Notes: generated from the sequence alone by a model not told the origin. DNA of 64,000 nucleotides from an uncultured Pseudomonadota bacterium (GCA_946479855.1 CAMLHL010000002.1:21568-85567); one strand, 5' to 3'. Counted from the stretch's first letter, positions 27,138 to 36,615 are shown. Numbers and translations are program-made.

Positions 27138-28607
27138 ATGAAGCCTGCCCTCCAGCTAAAACTATCCCAGCACCTGGCGCTGACCCCTCAGCTCCAGCAG
27201 TCGATCAAGCTTCTCCAGTTGTCGACGGTCGAGATGCAGCAGGAAATCGAGCGCTACCTGCTGGAAAACCCGATGCTTGAACGCGAGGACGAGCACGGCG
27301 GCGAAAATTTTTCGGCGGCACAGCAGTTCGATGCCCCGCAATCTTCCGAAGGCGAGCGCGAGCAGCGCGCCGAGCGGGAGGAACGGGACGCCCGCGATGA
27401 CCGTGAGCAGGACGTGCCGTCGGCGCCGGCGGAGGTCGATGACGACCGCTGGGCTTCCGATGCCGGCACCTTTACCGGCGCCGGCCGCGACGAGGACGAC
27501 GACAGCGACGCTCACGACGTCCACGCCGCCAATGTCAGTCTACGCGATCACCTCGGCTGGCAACTGGGCATGACCCAGGTTTCGGAACGCGACCGCAGCC
27601 TGGTGCGCTTCCTGATCGAGGCGCTCGACGACGACGGCTATCTGTCGGCGCCGCTGGTCGAGCTATGGGAAACCCTGCCGCCGGAATACGAGATTGAAAT
27701 CGAAGAACTGGAAATCGCCCTGCGCCATATCCAGAATTTTGACCCGATCGGTATCGGTGCCCGCAACCTGCAGGAATGTCTGAGCCTGCAACTGAAAGTG
27801 CTGCCGGCCAGTCCCGAGCGGACGCTGGCGCTGACCATCGTCGGAAAACACCTCGATCTGCTCGCCGCCCGTGATTTTGCCAAGATCCGTCGCCTGACCG
27901 GCTGCGATGACGAAGCGCTGAAAGCCGCGCATACCCTGATCACCAGCCTCAATCCGCGGCCAGGTGCCGGCTATGCGCAAATCGAGGCGCGTTACATAAC
28001 GCCGGACGTCATCGTCAAAAAACTGAAGGGCAAGTGGACGGCCTACATCAATCCGGATGCCTACCCGCGCTTGAGGATCAATCGCCTGTACGCTGAAATC
28101 CTTGCCAAGCAGCGGCGCGGTAACGGCAATCTGTCCACTCAGCTGCAGGAAGCGCGCTGGCTGATCAAGAACGTTCAGCAGCGTTTCGAGACCATTCATC
28201 GTGTGACGCAGGCCATTGTCGACCGTCAGCGCCAGTTCTTCGAACACGGCGAAGTCGCCATGCGCCCGCTGGTCCTGCGCGAGATCGCCGATATTCTCGG
28301 CCTGCACGAGTCGACCGTATCGCGGGTAACCAGCCAGAAATACATGGCGACACCGCGCGGTATTTTCGAACTGAAATACTTCTTTGGCAGCCACGTTGCC
28401 ACCGATACCGGTGGGGCGTGTTCTGCCACGGCCATCCGCGCCCTGATCAAGCAATTGATTGCAGCCGAGGATGGCAAGAAGCCCTTGTCGGATAGTCAAT
28501 TATCCGAAATACTAGGCCAGCAGGGAATCGTAGTTGCCCGACGGACGGTTGCCAAATACCGCGAGTCGCTCAACATCCCGCCGGTCAATTTACGCAAGAC
28601 CCTGTAG
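27138..28607 (+). CDS. rpoN: RNA polymerase sigma-54 factor RpoN
   Basis: This 489-residue sigma-54 is complete. The N-terminal region I is Gln/Leu-rich (QLKLSQHLALTPQLQQSIKLLQL), region II is acidic and low in complexity (about residues 50-135), and the core-binding region follows. The helix-turn-helix is ESTVSRVTSQKYMATPRG. The RpoN box ARRTVAKYRE lies at 467-476 and recognises the -24 element. It directs enhancer-dependent transcription. It is followed after 14 bp by hpf with a strong ribosome site. Confidence 0.97.
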   Translation: MKPALQLKLSQHLALTPQLQQSIKLLQLSTVEMQQEIERYLLENPMLEREDEHGGENFSAAQQFDAPQSSEGEREQRAEREERDARDDREQDVPSAPAEVDDDRWASDAGTFTGAGRDEDDDSDAHDVHAANVSLRDHLGWQLGMTQVSERDRSLVRFLIEALDDDGYLSAPLVELWETLPPEYEIEIEELEIALRHIQNFDPIGIGARNLQECLSLQLKVLPASPERTLALTIVGKHLDLLAARDFAKIRRLTGCDDEALKAAHTLITSLNPRPGAGYAQIEARYITPDVIVKKLKGKWTAYINPDAYPRLRINRLYAEILAKQRRGNGNLSTQLQEARWLIKNVQQRFETIHRVTQAIVDRQRQFFEHGEVAMRPLVLREIADILGLHESTVSRVTSQKYMATPRGIFELKYFFGSHVATDTGGACSATAIRALIKQLIAAEDGKKPLSDSQLSEILGQQGIVVARRTVAKYRESLNIPPVNLRKTL

Positions 28608-28621
28608 AGAGAGGAGAAAAA

Positions 28622-28945
28622 ATGAATCTGCAGATCAGTGGTCACCACATCGAAGTTACGCCGGCGCTGAATGAGTACGTCGAAAACAAGCTGGACCCGG
28701 TGCTCCGTCATTTCGAAAAGGTAACCGGTGTCAGTGTGGTTCTGTCCGTCGAGAAATTGAAGCAGAAGGCGGAAGTGACTGTGCATGTGCCGGGCAAGGA
28801 CATGCATGTCGAGGAATCCGGCGACGATCTTTACGCCGCCATTGACGCCATGTTCGACAAGCTGGACCGCCAGGTTCAGAAATACAAGCAGAAACTCCAG
28901 GATCACCATCGCGGTGACAAGCCCGGACTGCATGCCGCTGAATAA
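28622..28945 (+). CDS. hpf: ribosome hibernation promoting factor, short form
   Basis: The 107-residue protein matches HPF/YfiA: MNLQISGHHIEVTPALNEYVENKL, then alternating strands and the basic helix DKLDRQVQKYKQKL. It binds the 30S decoding region and promotes 100S or inactive 70S ribosomes in stationary phase. It lacks the long C-terminal domain of Gram-positive forms. A GAGAGGAGAAAA ribosome site precedes it. Its position between rpoN and ptsN is the classical arrangement. Confidence 0.95.
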   Translation: MNLQISGHHIEVTPALNEYVENKLDPVLRHFEKVTGVSVVLSVEKLKQKAEVTVHVPGKDMHVEESGDDLYAAIDAMFDKLDRQVQKYKQKLQDHHRGDKPGLHAAE

Positions 28946-28954
28946 GCGCTGACC

Positions 28955-28979
28955 GGCCGCAGCTATCCAGGCTGCGGCC
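28955..28979 (+). terminator. hairpin between hpf and ptsN, no T-run
   Basis: GGCCGCAGC and GCTGCGGCC form a 9-bp GC-rich stem with a 7-base loop (TATCCAG) just after the hpf stop. No run of T follows, so it is probably a processing or partial-attenuation structure that stabilises hpf mRNA, not a full terminator. Confidence 0.5.
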
Positions 28980-29000
28980 ATTGCAATTTCCACCTCCCTT

Positions 29001-29447
29001 ATGAACCCCCTAACCAACCTTCTGTCTGCCGAACAGGTATTGCTTGATCTTGATGCCAGCAGCAAAAAGCGGGTATTTGAACAAGCCGGCATGCTTTTCG
29101 AAGCCAGGCTCGGACTGGCACGGTCTACGATTTTCGACAGCCTGTTTGCCCGCGAGAAGCTGGGCTCCACCGGCCTGGGCCAGGGTGTTGCCATTCCCCA
29201 TGGCCGCATCAAGGGGCTGAAGCAGGCAGCCGGCGCATTCATGCGTCTGGCCACGCCGGTACCATTTGATTCACCCGATGGCCGACCGGTCAATCTGCTA
29301 TTTGTTCTGCTGGTGCCGGAACAGGCGACCGAACAGCATTTGCAGATTCTGTCCGAACTGGCCCAACGTTTTGCCGAAAGGCCATTCCGGGAAAAACTCC
29401 TGGCCGCCACCGATCCGGCAGCCGTTGTCGAACTCTTCCAGGCCTGA
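29001..29447 (+). CDS. ptsN: nitrogen PTS enzyme IIA (EIIA-Ntr)
   Basis: The 148-residue EIIA of the fructose/mannitol type carries the phosphorylated His67 in GVAIPHGRIKG. It is the end acceptor of the regulatory nitrogen PTS (PtsP-NPr-EIIANtr), which tunes potassium uptake and other targets and does not transport sugar. It lies 9 bp upstream of hprK. No gene for the phosphocarrier HPr/NPr is in this neighbourhood. Confidence 0.95.
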   Translation: MNPLTNLLSAEQVLLDLDASSKKRVFEQAGMLFEARLGLARSTIFDSLFAREKLGSTGLGQGVAIPHGRIKGLKQAAGAFMRLATPVPFDSPDGRPVNLLFVLLVPEQATEQHLQILSELAQRFAERPFREKLLAATDPAAVVELFQA

Positions 29448-29456
29448 CCCACCGTC

Positions 29457-30392
29457 GTGCGCTATGTCAGCTTGGTGCAGCTTTACGAGGACAACCGCGA
29501 AAAGCTGCTGTTGAACTGGACCAGCAATCACCAAGCCGACCGGCGGATCGAGATCAAGGGCTCGAACAATTACGGCGCTGATCTCGTCGGCCACATCAAT
29601 ATCATCCACCCAGAGCGCCTGCAGGTCATGGGGCTGGCTGAATACGACTGGGCCATGCGCATCGCAGAGCGCCGCTTCGGGCAGATGTTTAGCGATCTTC
29701 TCGCGGCACAGCCACCGGCCGTCATCGTCGCCGATGGCTTGGTCCCGCCTCCCCTGCTGACTGAAATCTGTACCCAGTCCGCAACCCCCCTGATCTATTC
29801 GCCCAAGCCGTGTTCGGCCGTGATCGACCTGCTGCGCATCTACCTGTCGGCCAGACTGGCCGATACCGTTAGCCTGCATGGCGTGTTCATGGACGTCCTT
29901 GGCATGGGGGTGCTGATCACCGGCGATTCTGGTGTTGGCAAGTCGGAACTGGCGCTCGAACTGATTTCCCGTGGCCATGGTCTGGTGGCCGATGATGTCG
30001 TGGAGATGGCCCGGATCGCGCCGACCACCATCGAAGGTCGTTGCCCGGGAATGCTGCGCGATTTTCTCGAAGTACGCGGCTTGGGCTTGCTGAATATCCG
30101 GACGATCTTTGGCGAAACAGCCTCCCGCCGGAAAATGAAGCTGAAGCTGATCGTGCATCTGCAAAAAACCTCTGCCGCCGCAGATGCCCCCCGCCTGCCG
30201 TTGGATGCCCAGACCCAGGAAGTGCTCGGCGTACCGATCCGCAAGGTGGTCATCCCGGTGGCCGCCGGCCGTAACCTGGCGGTCTTGCTCGAGGCTGCCG
30301 TACGCAACACCATCCTGCAGTTGCGCGGCATCGACAGCATGCAGGATTTCATGGATCGCCAGCAGCGCGTCATGCTTGACGATGACGCATGA
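29457..30392 (+). CDS. hprK: HPr kinase/phosphorylase
   Basis: The 311-residue enzyme has the N-terminal HprK domain, the P-loop GDSGVGKS (residues 156-163) and the family signature GRCPGMLRDFLEVRGLGLLNI-like stretch near residue 200. It phosphorylates and dephosphorylates the HPr-type carrier on serine, linking PTS state to metabolism. The GTG start follows the ptsN stop by 9 bp. The usual downstream genes (rapZ, then PTS IIA/HPr/EI genes) are missing; a PsiF-type gene comes next. Confidence 0.95.
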   Translation: MRYVSLVQLYEDNREKLLLNWTSNHQADRRIEIKGSNNYGADLVGHINIIHPERLQVMGLAEYDWAMRIAERRFGQMFSDLLAAQPPAVIVADGLVPPPLLTEICTQSATPLIYSPKPCSAVIDLLRIYLSARLADTVSLHGVFMDVLGMGVLITGDSGVGKSELALELISRGHGLVADDVVEMARIAPTTIEGRCPGMLRDFLEVRGLGLLNIRTIFGETASRRKMKLKLIVHLQKTSAAADAPRLPLDAQTQEVLGVPIRKVVIPVAAGRNLAVLLEAAVRNTILQLRGIDSMQDFMDRQQRVMLDDDA

Positions 30393-30440
30393 ATAGCTGA
30401 TAGTGCCTTGGCCAATTCAACCTAACCAAGGGGACATTCA

Positions 30441-30698
30441 ATGAAGAAACTAATCGGATTGCTGCTTGTTGCGTTTGCGGCTTCGAATGTTTATGCGGCC
30501 GATGATTGTGCTGCCCGTGCTGCCGAAAAGAAACTGGCGGGGGCTGCCAAGAACAGCTTCATGAAGAAATGCATGGCAGATGCCGGGATGCCACCGGAAA
30601 ATGCTGCCTGTGCCGCGACGGCCAAGGAAAAGAAGCTGGCGGGGGCCGCCAAGAACAGTTTCATGAAAAAGTGCATGGCTGACGCCGCTGCCAAGTAA
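30441..30698 (+). CDS. PsiF-repeat secreted protein
   Basis: This 85-residue protein has a signal peptide (MKKLIGLLLVAFAASNVYA) and two nearly identical PsiF repeats, each ending KNSFMKKCMAD with a preceding Cys. PsiF was named as a phosphate-starvation-inducible product in E. coli; its function is unknown. It starts 48 bp after hprK with AAGGGG upstream, so it may be on the same transcript or have its own promoter. Confidence 0.85.
   Translation: MKKLIGLLLVAFAASNVYAADDCAARAAEKKLAGAAKNSFMKKCMADAGMPPENAACAATAKEKKLAGAAKNSFMKKCMADAAAK
30525..30687 (+). repeat. internal tandem duplication encoding the two PsiF repeats
   Basis: Two 61-bp units, 30525-30585 and 30627-30687, start 102 bp apart and differ at only a few mostly synonymous positions. 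Both encode EKKLAGAAKNSFMKKCMADA. The high nucleotide identity suggests recent duplication or gene conversion. Confidence 0.8.
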
Positions 30699-30716
30699 TC
30701 AAAGCTGTCAGGTGCG

Positions 30717-30744
30717 AATCCGGCCATCTGAGGATGGCCGGATT
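30717..30744. terminator. likely bidirectional terminator hairpin
   Basis: AATCCGGCCATC and GATGGCCGGATT form a perfect 12-bp stem with a TGAG loop, between the convergent PsiF gene and the cyclase gene stop at 30749. A T-run is absent on both sides (GCGTTTAC follows), so strength is uncertain. Confidence 0.6.
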
Positions 30745-30748
30745 GCGT

Positions 30749-31669
30749 TTACAGGTGCTCGAATTCGGCGCTATCGGCCGAGGGGTCGTTGCCCGTAGTG
30801 CCGAAGCTGATCCGGCCTTTACCGTCGAGCTGAATCTCGTGACGCCGAACCATGATTTCCTGGCGTCCGGAAAGCAGGACAAAAGTGCCGTTGGTGCTGC
30901 TATCGACCAGGTAGTAGCCGTCACCGCGCCTTTCGACGCGGGCATGCTGGCGCGAGGCCTTGCGGTCGTCGATCAGCAGCTTGTTGGTGAGATCGCGGCC
31001 GATGGTCAGTATCGGCGTCTTGTCGTCAAGCAGATAGGCCTTGTCGTGATGGCGAACGCACAGTCGCCCGACCGGCAAGCTGCTCTGGGGACCCAAAGCG
31101 GATTGCGGATAGGAACCGGCCCCCTGATAGCTCGGCCAGTGAATCTGGAAGAGCGGCAGCGCCGTACCTTCTTCGGCGACGGTACCGAGGTTGGGCATGG
31201 GATCGGCGGTGATGCTGCTGGGTTGCGGCAACTCGGTGACCATCAGGGAACTGCACAGTATCTGATCCCGCCTGGCCAGGCCGGCAATACGGGCGGCCGT
31301 CGTGATGGCCGGGCCGCTCAGCTTGGCGCCGTCATCGGTGACCGTGCCGACATGCAGTCCGATGCGGATAGTCAGTTTGAGACCTGAAACGGGGGGCAGA
31401 TCGGCGATACGCTGCTGCATGTCGATGGCCGCCTGGCAGGCCTCCTCGCCGGTTTCGAAGGCGCCGAGCAATTCGTCGCCCACGATCTGGATCGTACGTC
31501 CCTTGTAGCCATCGACGGAGCGTGTCATGCGCTTCAGGCAGCGTTCGACGGCGTGCATAGCCTCCTTGTCGCCAAGGCGCTCGAACAATGCCGTGCTGCC
31601 CGAAACATCGGCGAACATCACGACCAATTTACGTTGCGTGGAACTCATCGCCCGCCGCATATCCATCAT
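30749..31669 (-). CDS. class III nucleotidyl cyclase-FHA domain fusion
   Basis: The protein has 306 residues. Residues about 10-170 form a class III cyclase catalytic domain. The first metal Asp is in FADVSGST, the second in IVGDELLGAF and the transition-state Arg in TTAARIAG. The usual substrate-selecting Lys before GD is Gln here (IQIVGD), so ATP specificity is not assured. Residues about 210-300 are an FHA phosphothreonine-binding domain (ILTIGRDLTNKLLIDDRKASRQHARVE, STNGTFV). It may read Ser/Thr-kinase signals. An internal ATG at 31648 is an alternative start. Confidence 0.85.
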   Translation of the reverse strand: MMDMRRAMSSTQRKLVVMFADVSGSTALFERLGDKEAMHAVERCLKRMTRSVDGYKGRTIQIVGDELLGAFETGEEACQAAIDMQQRIADLPPVSGLKLTIRIGLHVGTVTDDGAKLSGPAITTAARIAGLARRDQILCSSLMVTELPQPSSITADPMPNLGTVAEEGTALPLFQIHWPSYQGAGSYPQSALGPQSSLPVGRLCVRHHDKAYLLDDKTPILTIGRDLTNKLLIDDRKASRQHARVERRGDGYYLVDSSTNGTFVLLSGRQEIMVRRHEIQLDGKGRISFGTTGNDPSADSAEFEHL

Positions 31670-31711
31670 TATTGACCGTTTCGATTATATGATGACTGCA
31701 CGGCTAATGCA

Positions 31712-32575
31712 TTAAGCGGTTTGGCGTACTGCGATCGTTCCCATCATCGGCATTTCCGGGCTGTCGAAGACGATATCGCCTTCTGCGACCTCGGTATCCA
31801 GCGTTAATCCCCGGAAGTCGAACAGTGCGTTGTCGGCCAGATGGGAGGGAACGATATTTTGCATGGCCGTGAAAACGGATTCGGTACGTCCCGGGAAGCG
31901 GTTGTCCCAGTCTTGCATCATTTCCCGTATTTTTTTCCGTTGCAGGTTGTCTTGCGAGCCGCACAAATTGCAGGGGATGATCGGAAACTCCATGCCGCGG
32001 GCAAACTTGGCGATATCGGCTTCGGCGCAATAGGCCAGCGGCCGAATCACGACATGGGCCTGGTCATCGGTCACCAGTTTGGGAGGCATGGCTTTGAGCT
32101 TGCCGCCGAATAGGAGGTTGAGGAACAGCGTATGCACCATGTCGTCGCGGTGATGGCCGAGGGCGATTTTGTTGGCGCCGAGTTCCTTCGCGGTGCGGTA
32201 GATGATGCCTCGGCGCAGGCGCGAACAGAGCGAGCAGGTCGTCTTGCCTTCCGGGATTTTTTCTTTGACCACCGAGTAGGTGTCGGCCTCGACGATCCGG
32301 TGTTCGATTCCGATCGATTCGAAATAACGGGGCAGCACCTCGGCTGGAAAACCGGGCTGCTTCTGGTCGAGATTCATTGCGATCAGGCGGAACTTGACCG
32401 GTGCCCGTTGCTGCAGGGCCATCAGCATGGCGAGCAGTGTGTAAGAGTCCTTGCCGCCGGAGACACAGACGAGGACGGTATCGCCCTCCTCGATCATGTT
32501 GAAGTCCATGATGGCCTTGCCGGTTCGGCTTTCGAGGGTTTTGCGCAGTTTTTGCAGGGTATTGGAAATCGTCAT
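31712..32575 (-). CDS. ttcA: tRNA 2-thiocytidine biosynthesis protein TtcA
   Basis: The 287-residue PP-loop enzyme has SGGKDS at 39-44, [10 protein letters not shown] and a further CNLC motif, supplying the [4Fe-4S]-binding cysteines of TtcA. It thiolates C32 of certain tRNAs. The ATG at 32575 gives the standard N-terminus ([25 protein letters not shown]); the frame upstream to 32656 has no similarity. The gap before the next gene contains one copy of the T-run motif (32641-32660, minus strand). Confidence 0.95.
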   Translation of the reverse strand: MTISNTLQKLRKTLESRTGKAIMDFNMIEEGDTVLVCVSGGKDSYTLLAMLMALQQRAPVKFRLIAMNLDQKQPGFPAEVLPRYFESIGIEHRIVEADTYSVVKEKIPEGKTTCSLCSRLRRGIIYRTAKELGANKIALGHHRDDMVHTLFLNLLFGGKLKAMPPKLVTDDQAHVVIRPLAYCAEADIAKFARGMEFPIIPCNLCGSQDNLQRKKIREMMQDWDNRFPGRTESVFTAMQNIVPSHLADNALFDFRGLTLDTEVAEGDIVFDSPEMPMMGTIAVRQTA

Positions 32576-32711
32576 GGTGCCAGTGAATGGACGGTGTGTC
32601 CGACGGTGCTTGCCGTTGGCCGGAGCAAATGGCCCGGGTGCTACGGTCGACCGCAAAAAACGAGCAGTTTACCTTGTGTCGGCGATGAGGGCGGCGATTT
32701 TCTCTCGCAAA

Positions 32712-35462
32712 TCAGGGGGCTTGGCAATAGAGCTGCAGTTTGTCCCGCAGTTCCTTGACCTTGATCGGTTTCGCCAGATAGTCGTCCATCCCGGCGGTCA
32801 GGCAGGCCTCGCGGTCGTCCGCCAGGGCGGCTGCGGTCATGGCGATGATCGGTGTGTGGCCAACTCCGTCCTCCGCTTCCCGGGAGCGAATGCGTTGGGT
32901 AGCCTCGATGCCGCCCATGACCGGCATCTGCATGTCCATCAGAATCAGATCGAAGGTGTGCGTGGCCAGAATATCGATGGCTTCCTGACCGTTCCGGGCA
33001 AGCGTTGCCTGGTGCCCCCACTTGTCGAGCAGTCCGAGTGCCAGCCTTTGGTTCGTCGGGTGATCTTCGACGAGCAGGATGCGCAGGGCAGGCTGCGCTT
33101 CGTCCAGGACTCGGTTGCCCATCTCGCAGGGGAGCATGGCTGATCCTGCCGTCGACTCGAAGATAGCGCCAAGTGCCAGCCGCAATTCGTCAGCCGAGAC
33201 CGGCTTGGTCAAGTAGCCGGCGATCCCCGTTTCCTGGGTCCGCTGCGCGCCGTTGTGCAGGGCCGCGGAAGAGAGCATCAATATTGGCGGCAGAGCGGCC
33301 TGCTCCCGATGCAGGCGGCGGGCCAGTGCATCGCCGTCCATGTCGGCTATCCGGGTATCGAGGAGGATCGCATCAAAGCGCTGGGGGTCTCGGCGCAGCA
33401 GTTCCAGTGCCGCCGCCCCGGAGTCGACGGCCTCGCTGCTGACCTGCAGATTGTCCAGCATGCGCCAAAGAACCTCGCGCTGGGTGGCGTTGTTGTCCAC
33501 GACGAGAAGGTGCCGCTTTCCCCACTCGACCGGCTTGTCCGGGAGGGAGGCCGATGCTTCGGCCAACTGCAGCTCGATGGAGAAATGGAAGGTGCTGCCT
33601 TTGCCGCACTGGCTGTCCAGCCACAGGTGGCCGCCCATCAGTTCGACCAGGCGGCGGCAGATCGAAAGTCCAAGTCCGGTGCCGCCGTATTTTCGCGTCG
33701 TCGAACTGTCCTCCTGAGAGAATGCATCGAAAATCAGTTCCTGCTTGGCGGGTGCGATGCCGATGCCGGTATCGCGGACGGCGAAGTGAATGACGGCGTG
33801 TCCGTTCTGTACCTTCAGCAGCGTGGTGGTCAGGACAACCTCTCCGGCCGGGGTGAATTTGATGGCATTGCCAAGCAGATTGACCAGCACCTGCCGCAGG
33901 CGGCTGGGGTCGCCCGCGACATGGCGCGGCACGTCAGGGAGCACCTCGCTGATCAGTTCGAGGTCTTTTTTGTGGGCGCGGATAGCCTGTGGTTTCAGCG
34001 TGTCGGCGATCAGATGGTGGAGGTCGAAGGTGATGTGCTCGACCAGCAGTTTGCCGGCTTCGATCTTCGAGAAATCGAGAATGTCGTTGATGATGGTCAG
34101 CAGAGATTCGGCCGATGACTTGGCGATGTTCAGATATTCACGCTGCTCTGTGGTCAGCGCGGTTTCCAGGGCCAGATCGGTCATCCCGATGACGCCGTTC
34201 ATCGGCGTCCGAATTTCGTGGCTCATGTTGGCGAGAAAGTCGCTTTTTGCCCGGTTGGCGGCTTCCGCGGCTTCCTTGGCGCGCATTACTTCCCGCTCCA
34301 CCTGCTTGCGCTCCGTAATATCGACAATTACGCCGAGCAGGCCGGAAACGCTACCATCGCGGCGGGTCAGAACCGCCTTGCGGTACATGGTTTCGTGCGT
34401 TGCGCCATCCCGGCTTCGAACCACGGCTTCATAGGACTGGGTCCCTTTCGTGGCGAAGAGCTGAATATCCTTTTCGACATGGATCAAGGCCTCCTCCGGC
34501 GGCAGGAGATCGTGCAGGGTGCGGCCGATCAGGTTTTCGCGAGGGGTCTTGAAGAATAGTTCGAAGGCCCGGTTAAGGCGCAAGTAATGCCCGTTGTTGT
34601 CTTTCAGGTAGACCGGGAGGGGAATGGCCTCGATCAGTTCCTCGACCAGATGCAGTTGTTCGGAAAGTTGCGTTTCCATGCGCTTGCGATCGGTGATGTC
34701 GGTCCTGATCGCGATGTATTGCTCCGGCGCCCCGCGGGCGTCGAGCAAGGGGACGACGGTGGCGCTGACCCAGTACAAGTCACCGTTGCGGGCCCGGTTG
34801 CAGACTTCCCCCCGCCAGACCTGGCCGAGGGAAATGGTCTGCCACATGTCGCTGTAAAAATCCGGTGGATGGAGGCCGGATTTGACGATCCGATGGTTCA
34901 GGCCAAGCAGTTCGGAACGGGAATAGCCACTGATTTCGCAAAATCGATCATTGGCATACAGGATGTTGCCACGGGTATCCGTGATACTGACGATGGCATG
35001 CTGGTCGAGGGCGAATTTCTGGTTGGCCAGTTCGCGGCGGCCCAGTTCGCTGTCGGTGACGAGGCTGGCAATGCGCCTGGACAGGGCGCTGATATCTTCA
35101 TCGGCCAGCGTCTCCGATACATCCGGGGGCTGCTCGTCGGGCAGCAGATTGCGTACTGTCCTGCGTAACGAGCGCAGCGCATTGTCGCGTCCGGCCAGCG
35201 ATAGGCGCAGTTGTTCATTGCTCTCCGACAGTTCGGCCGACGAAATCTCCAGGCTGCGTGTGCGCAGGTCGAGATCGCGTTCGTATTGCTCGTAGCTGGC
35301 GTCCACCCGCGCCAGCAGATCACCGAATCCCTTGAGCAGGCCTTGCAGGGCAGGATCGGCCAATGCCGCCGCCGCGTTCATCGTGGCCAGCAAGTCCGCC
35401 AGTTCGGCTTCGCTGGTAATGCCGATGCTGCGTTTGAGTTGGCGCAGAAGGGTTTTTTGCAT
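32712..35462 (-). CDS. hybrid sensor histidine kinase (PAS-PAS-HisKA-HATPase-REC-REC)
   Basis: This protein of about 916 residues has no membrane helix. An N-terminal coiled region (about 50-110) leads to two PAS domains (about 150-260 and 275-390). The HisKA box [10 protein letters not shown] has His at about residue 415, and the ATPase lobe carries the N, DTGIGIA and GGTGLGLS boxes. Two receiver domains have Asp in [14 protein letters not shown] and [13 protein letters not shown]. It is cytoplasmic and probably takes input from the FIST protein encoded just upstream. The ATG at 35462 fits the family N-terminus ([11 protein letters not shown]); a GTG at 35483 overlaps the FIST stop region. 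Confidence 0.9.
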   Translation of the reverse strand: MQKTLLRQLKRSIGITSEAELADLLATMNAAAALADPALQGLLKGFGDLLARVDASYEQYERDLDLRTRSLEISSAELSESNEQLRLSLAGRDNALRSLRRTVRNLLPDEQPPDVSETLADEDISALSRRIASLVTDSELGRRELANQKFALDQHAIVSITDTRGNILYANDRFCEISGYSRSELLGLNHRIVKSGLHPPDFYSDMWQTISLGQVWRGEVCNRARNGDLYWVSATVVPLLDARGAPEQYIAIRTDITDRKRMETQLSEQLHLVEELIEAIPLPVYLKDNNGHYLRLNRAFELFFKTPRENLIGRTLHDLLPPEEALIHVEKDIQLFATKGTQSYEAVVRSRDGATHETMYRKAVLTRRDGSVSGLLGVIVDITERKQVEREVMRAKEAAEAANRAKSDFLANMSHEIRTPMNGVIGMTDLALETALTTEQREYLNIAKSSAESLLTIINDILDFSKIEAGKLLVEHITFDLHHLIADTLKPQAIRAHKKDLELISEVLPDVPRHVAGDPSRLRQVLVNLLGNAIKFTPAGEVVLTTTLLKVQNGHAVIHFAVRDTGIGIAPAKQELIFDAFSQEDSSTTRKYGGTGLGLSICRRLVELMGGHLWLDSQCGKGSTFHFSIELQLAEASASLPDKPVEWGKRHLLVVDNNATQREVLWRMLDNLQVSSEAVDSGAAALELLRRDPQRFDAILLDTRIADMDGDALARRLHREQAALPPILMLSSAALHNGAQRTQETGIAGYLTKPVSADELRLALGAIFESTAGSAMLPCEMGNRVLDEAQPALRILLVEDHPTNQRLALGLLDKWGHQATLARNGQEAIDILATHTFDLILMDMQMPVMGGIEATQRIRSREAEDGVGHTPIIAMTAAALADDREACLTAGMDDYLAKPIKVKELRDKLQLYCQAP

Positions 35463-35472
35463 GGCGGCCGGC

Positions 35473-36615
35473 TTAGTTCTCACCCAGGCAGGTGATGGTC
35501 ATCGTCTGGTTGTGCAGCTTGCATGAGGCACCCGGGGTGAAGGGACTGATCTCGCCGTAGGAATAGAAGCCGGTCAGGATGGCCCGATGGCCGAAAACCT
35601 CGCCGACGGCTTCGACTTCCTCGTCTACCCGGCTGCCCATCACCAGCTTGCGGCCGACGCAACTGACCAGGATGGCGAGGCATTGCGCCGGCGACGCCAA
35701 CATTGCCGCCGCTGCTTCGGCCGCCGCTTCGGCGCCATGAACGAGTTTGTCGGTACTGGCATGCATCAGGCGCAAATAGCCTTGGGGGTCGATTTCACCG
35801 GCCAGCGTCAGGCTGCCGGCCTTTTCGTCGATACCCAGGATAGTGCGGATCAGCCCGATGGCGTTGTGGTCTTCGCCGAGCATGGCAAACGGAAACAGCA
35901 GCCCGGACGCCGGTAGATCCTTGGCTCGTTCGCCTAGATAGCGCTTGTAGATGTCCAGCGCCGGTTCGCCATTCAGTTCGTAAAGCACGTTTCCTTCGCA
36001 GCGCGTGACCTTGCGGGCAGGACCGAAGGCTTCCCAGCCGCCGAAAGAGCCATGGCCAAAGCGCAGCTGGTCGCCGCACAAGCCGAGCGCGACCACCTTG
36101 TCATGGGCCACCCCTTCCCGGCCAATGGTCCAGGTTTCCCGGAAAGCGCCGCCGTCACCCGCTAGGCCGCCGGTAATCGGAATGCCGCTGTCGATCCTGC
36201 TGGCGATACCGTTGACCAGGGCGCTGCCATTGATCTGCACGCCGGGCCCGAAAACCAGCACTGCCTTGAGGTCGACCGCAGCAAGCTGCTTGCCGAGCCG
36301 TTCCCCGGCGGCAAAGGAATCGTCCATGCCGGACAGTTGGGTGCTGGCTTCGTTGAGGCGAACCTGATCGAATTTGACCGCGGTGATCGAGCAGGTGCCA
36401 TCATCGACCCCTTCGGGTGAAATCTCTCCCGCCGTCGAGCAGCCAAGCAGGCGGGCCCCCGGGAACGCCTGGTGCAGGGATTCCGCCAGCTCGCTGCGCT
36501 TGAGGTGTTCGACACTACCAAAAAGCAGCAGCAGATCGGCGCCATGATCTTCGAGCTGGGCAAGTGCGACGGGCAACTCGGAAGGCTGGCGGATGATGGC
36601 CTGTTTGACGTGCAT
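35473..36615 (-). CDS. FIST-domain sensory protein
   Basis: The 380-residue protein has the FIST N domain (LLLFGSVEHLKRSELAESL, GCSTAGEI) and the FIST C domain (AMLGEDHNAIGLIRTI, ILTGFYSYGEISPF). FIST is an intracellular small-ligand sensor module, suggested to bind amino acids, typically beside two-component genes. Here it lies 10 bp upstream of the hybrid kinase ATG and is most likely its sensory partner. The ATG at 36615 gives the standard start; a longer frame upstream overlaps the divergent methyltransferase gene. Confidence 0.9.
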   Translation of the reverse strand: MHVKQAIIRQPSELPVALAQLEDHGADLLLLFGSVEHLKRSELAESLHQAFPGARLLGCSTAGEISPEGVDDGTCSITAVKFDQVRLNEASTQLSGMDDSFAAGERLGKQLAAVDLKAVLVFGPGVQINGSALVNGIASRIDSGIPITGGLAGDGGAFRETWTIGREGVAHDKVVALGLCGDQLRFGHGSFGGWEAFGPARKVTRCEGNVLYELNGEPALDIYKRYLGERAKDLPASGLLFPFAMLGEDHNAIGLIRTILGIDEKAGSLTLAGEIDPQGYLRLMHASTDKLVHGAEAAAEAAAAMLASPAQCLAILVSCVGRKLVMGSRVDEEVEAVGEVFGHRAILTGFYSYGEISPFTPGASCKLHNQTMTITCLGEN

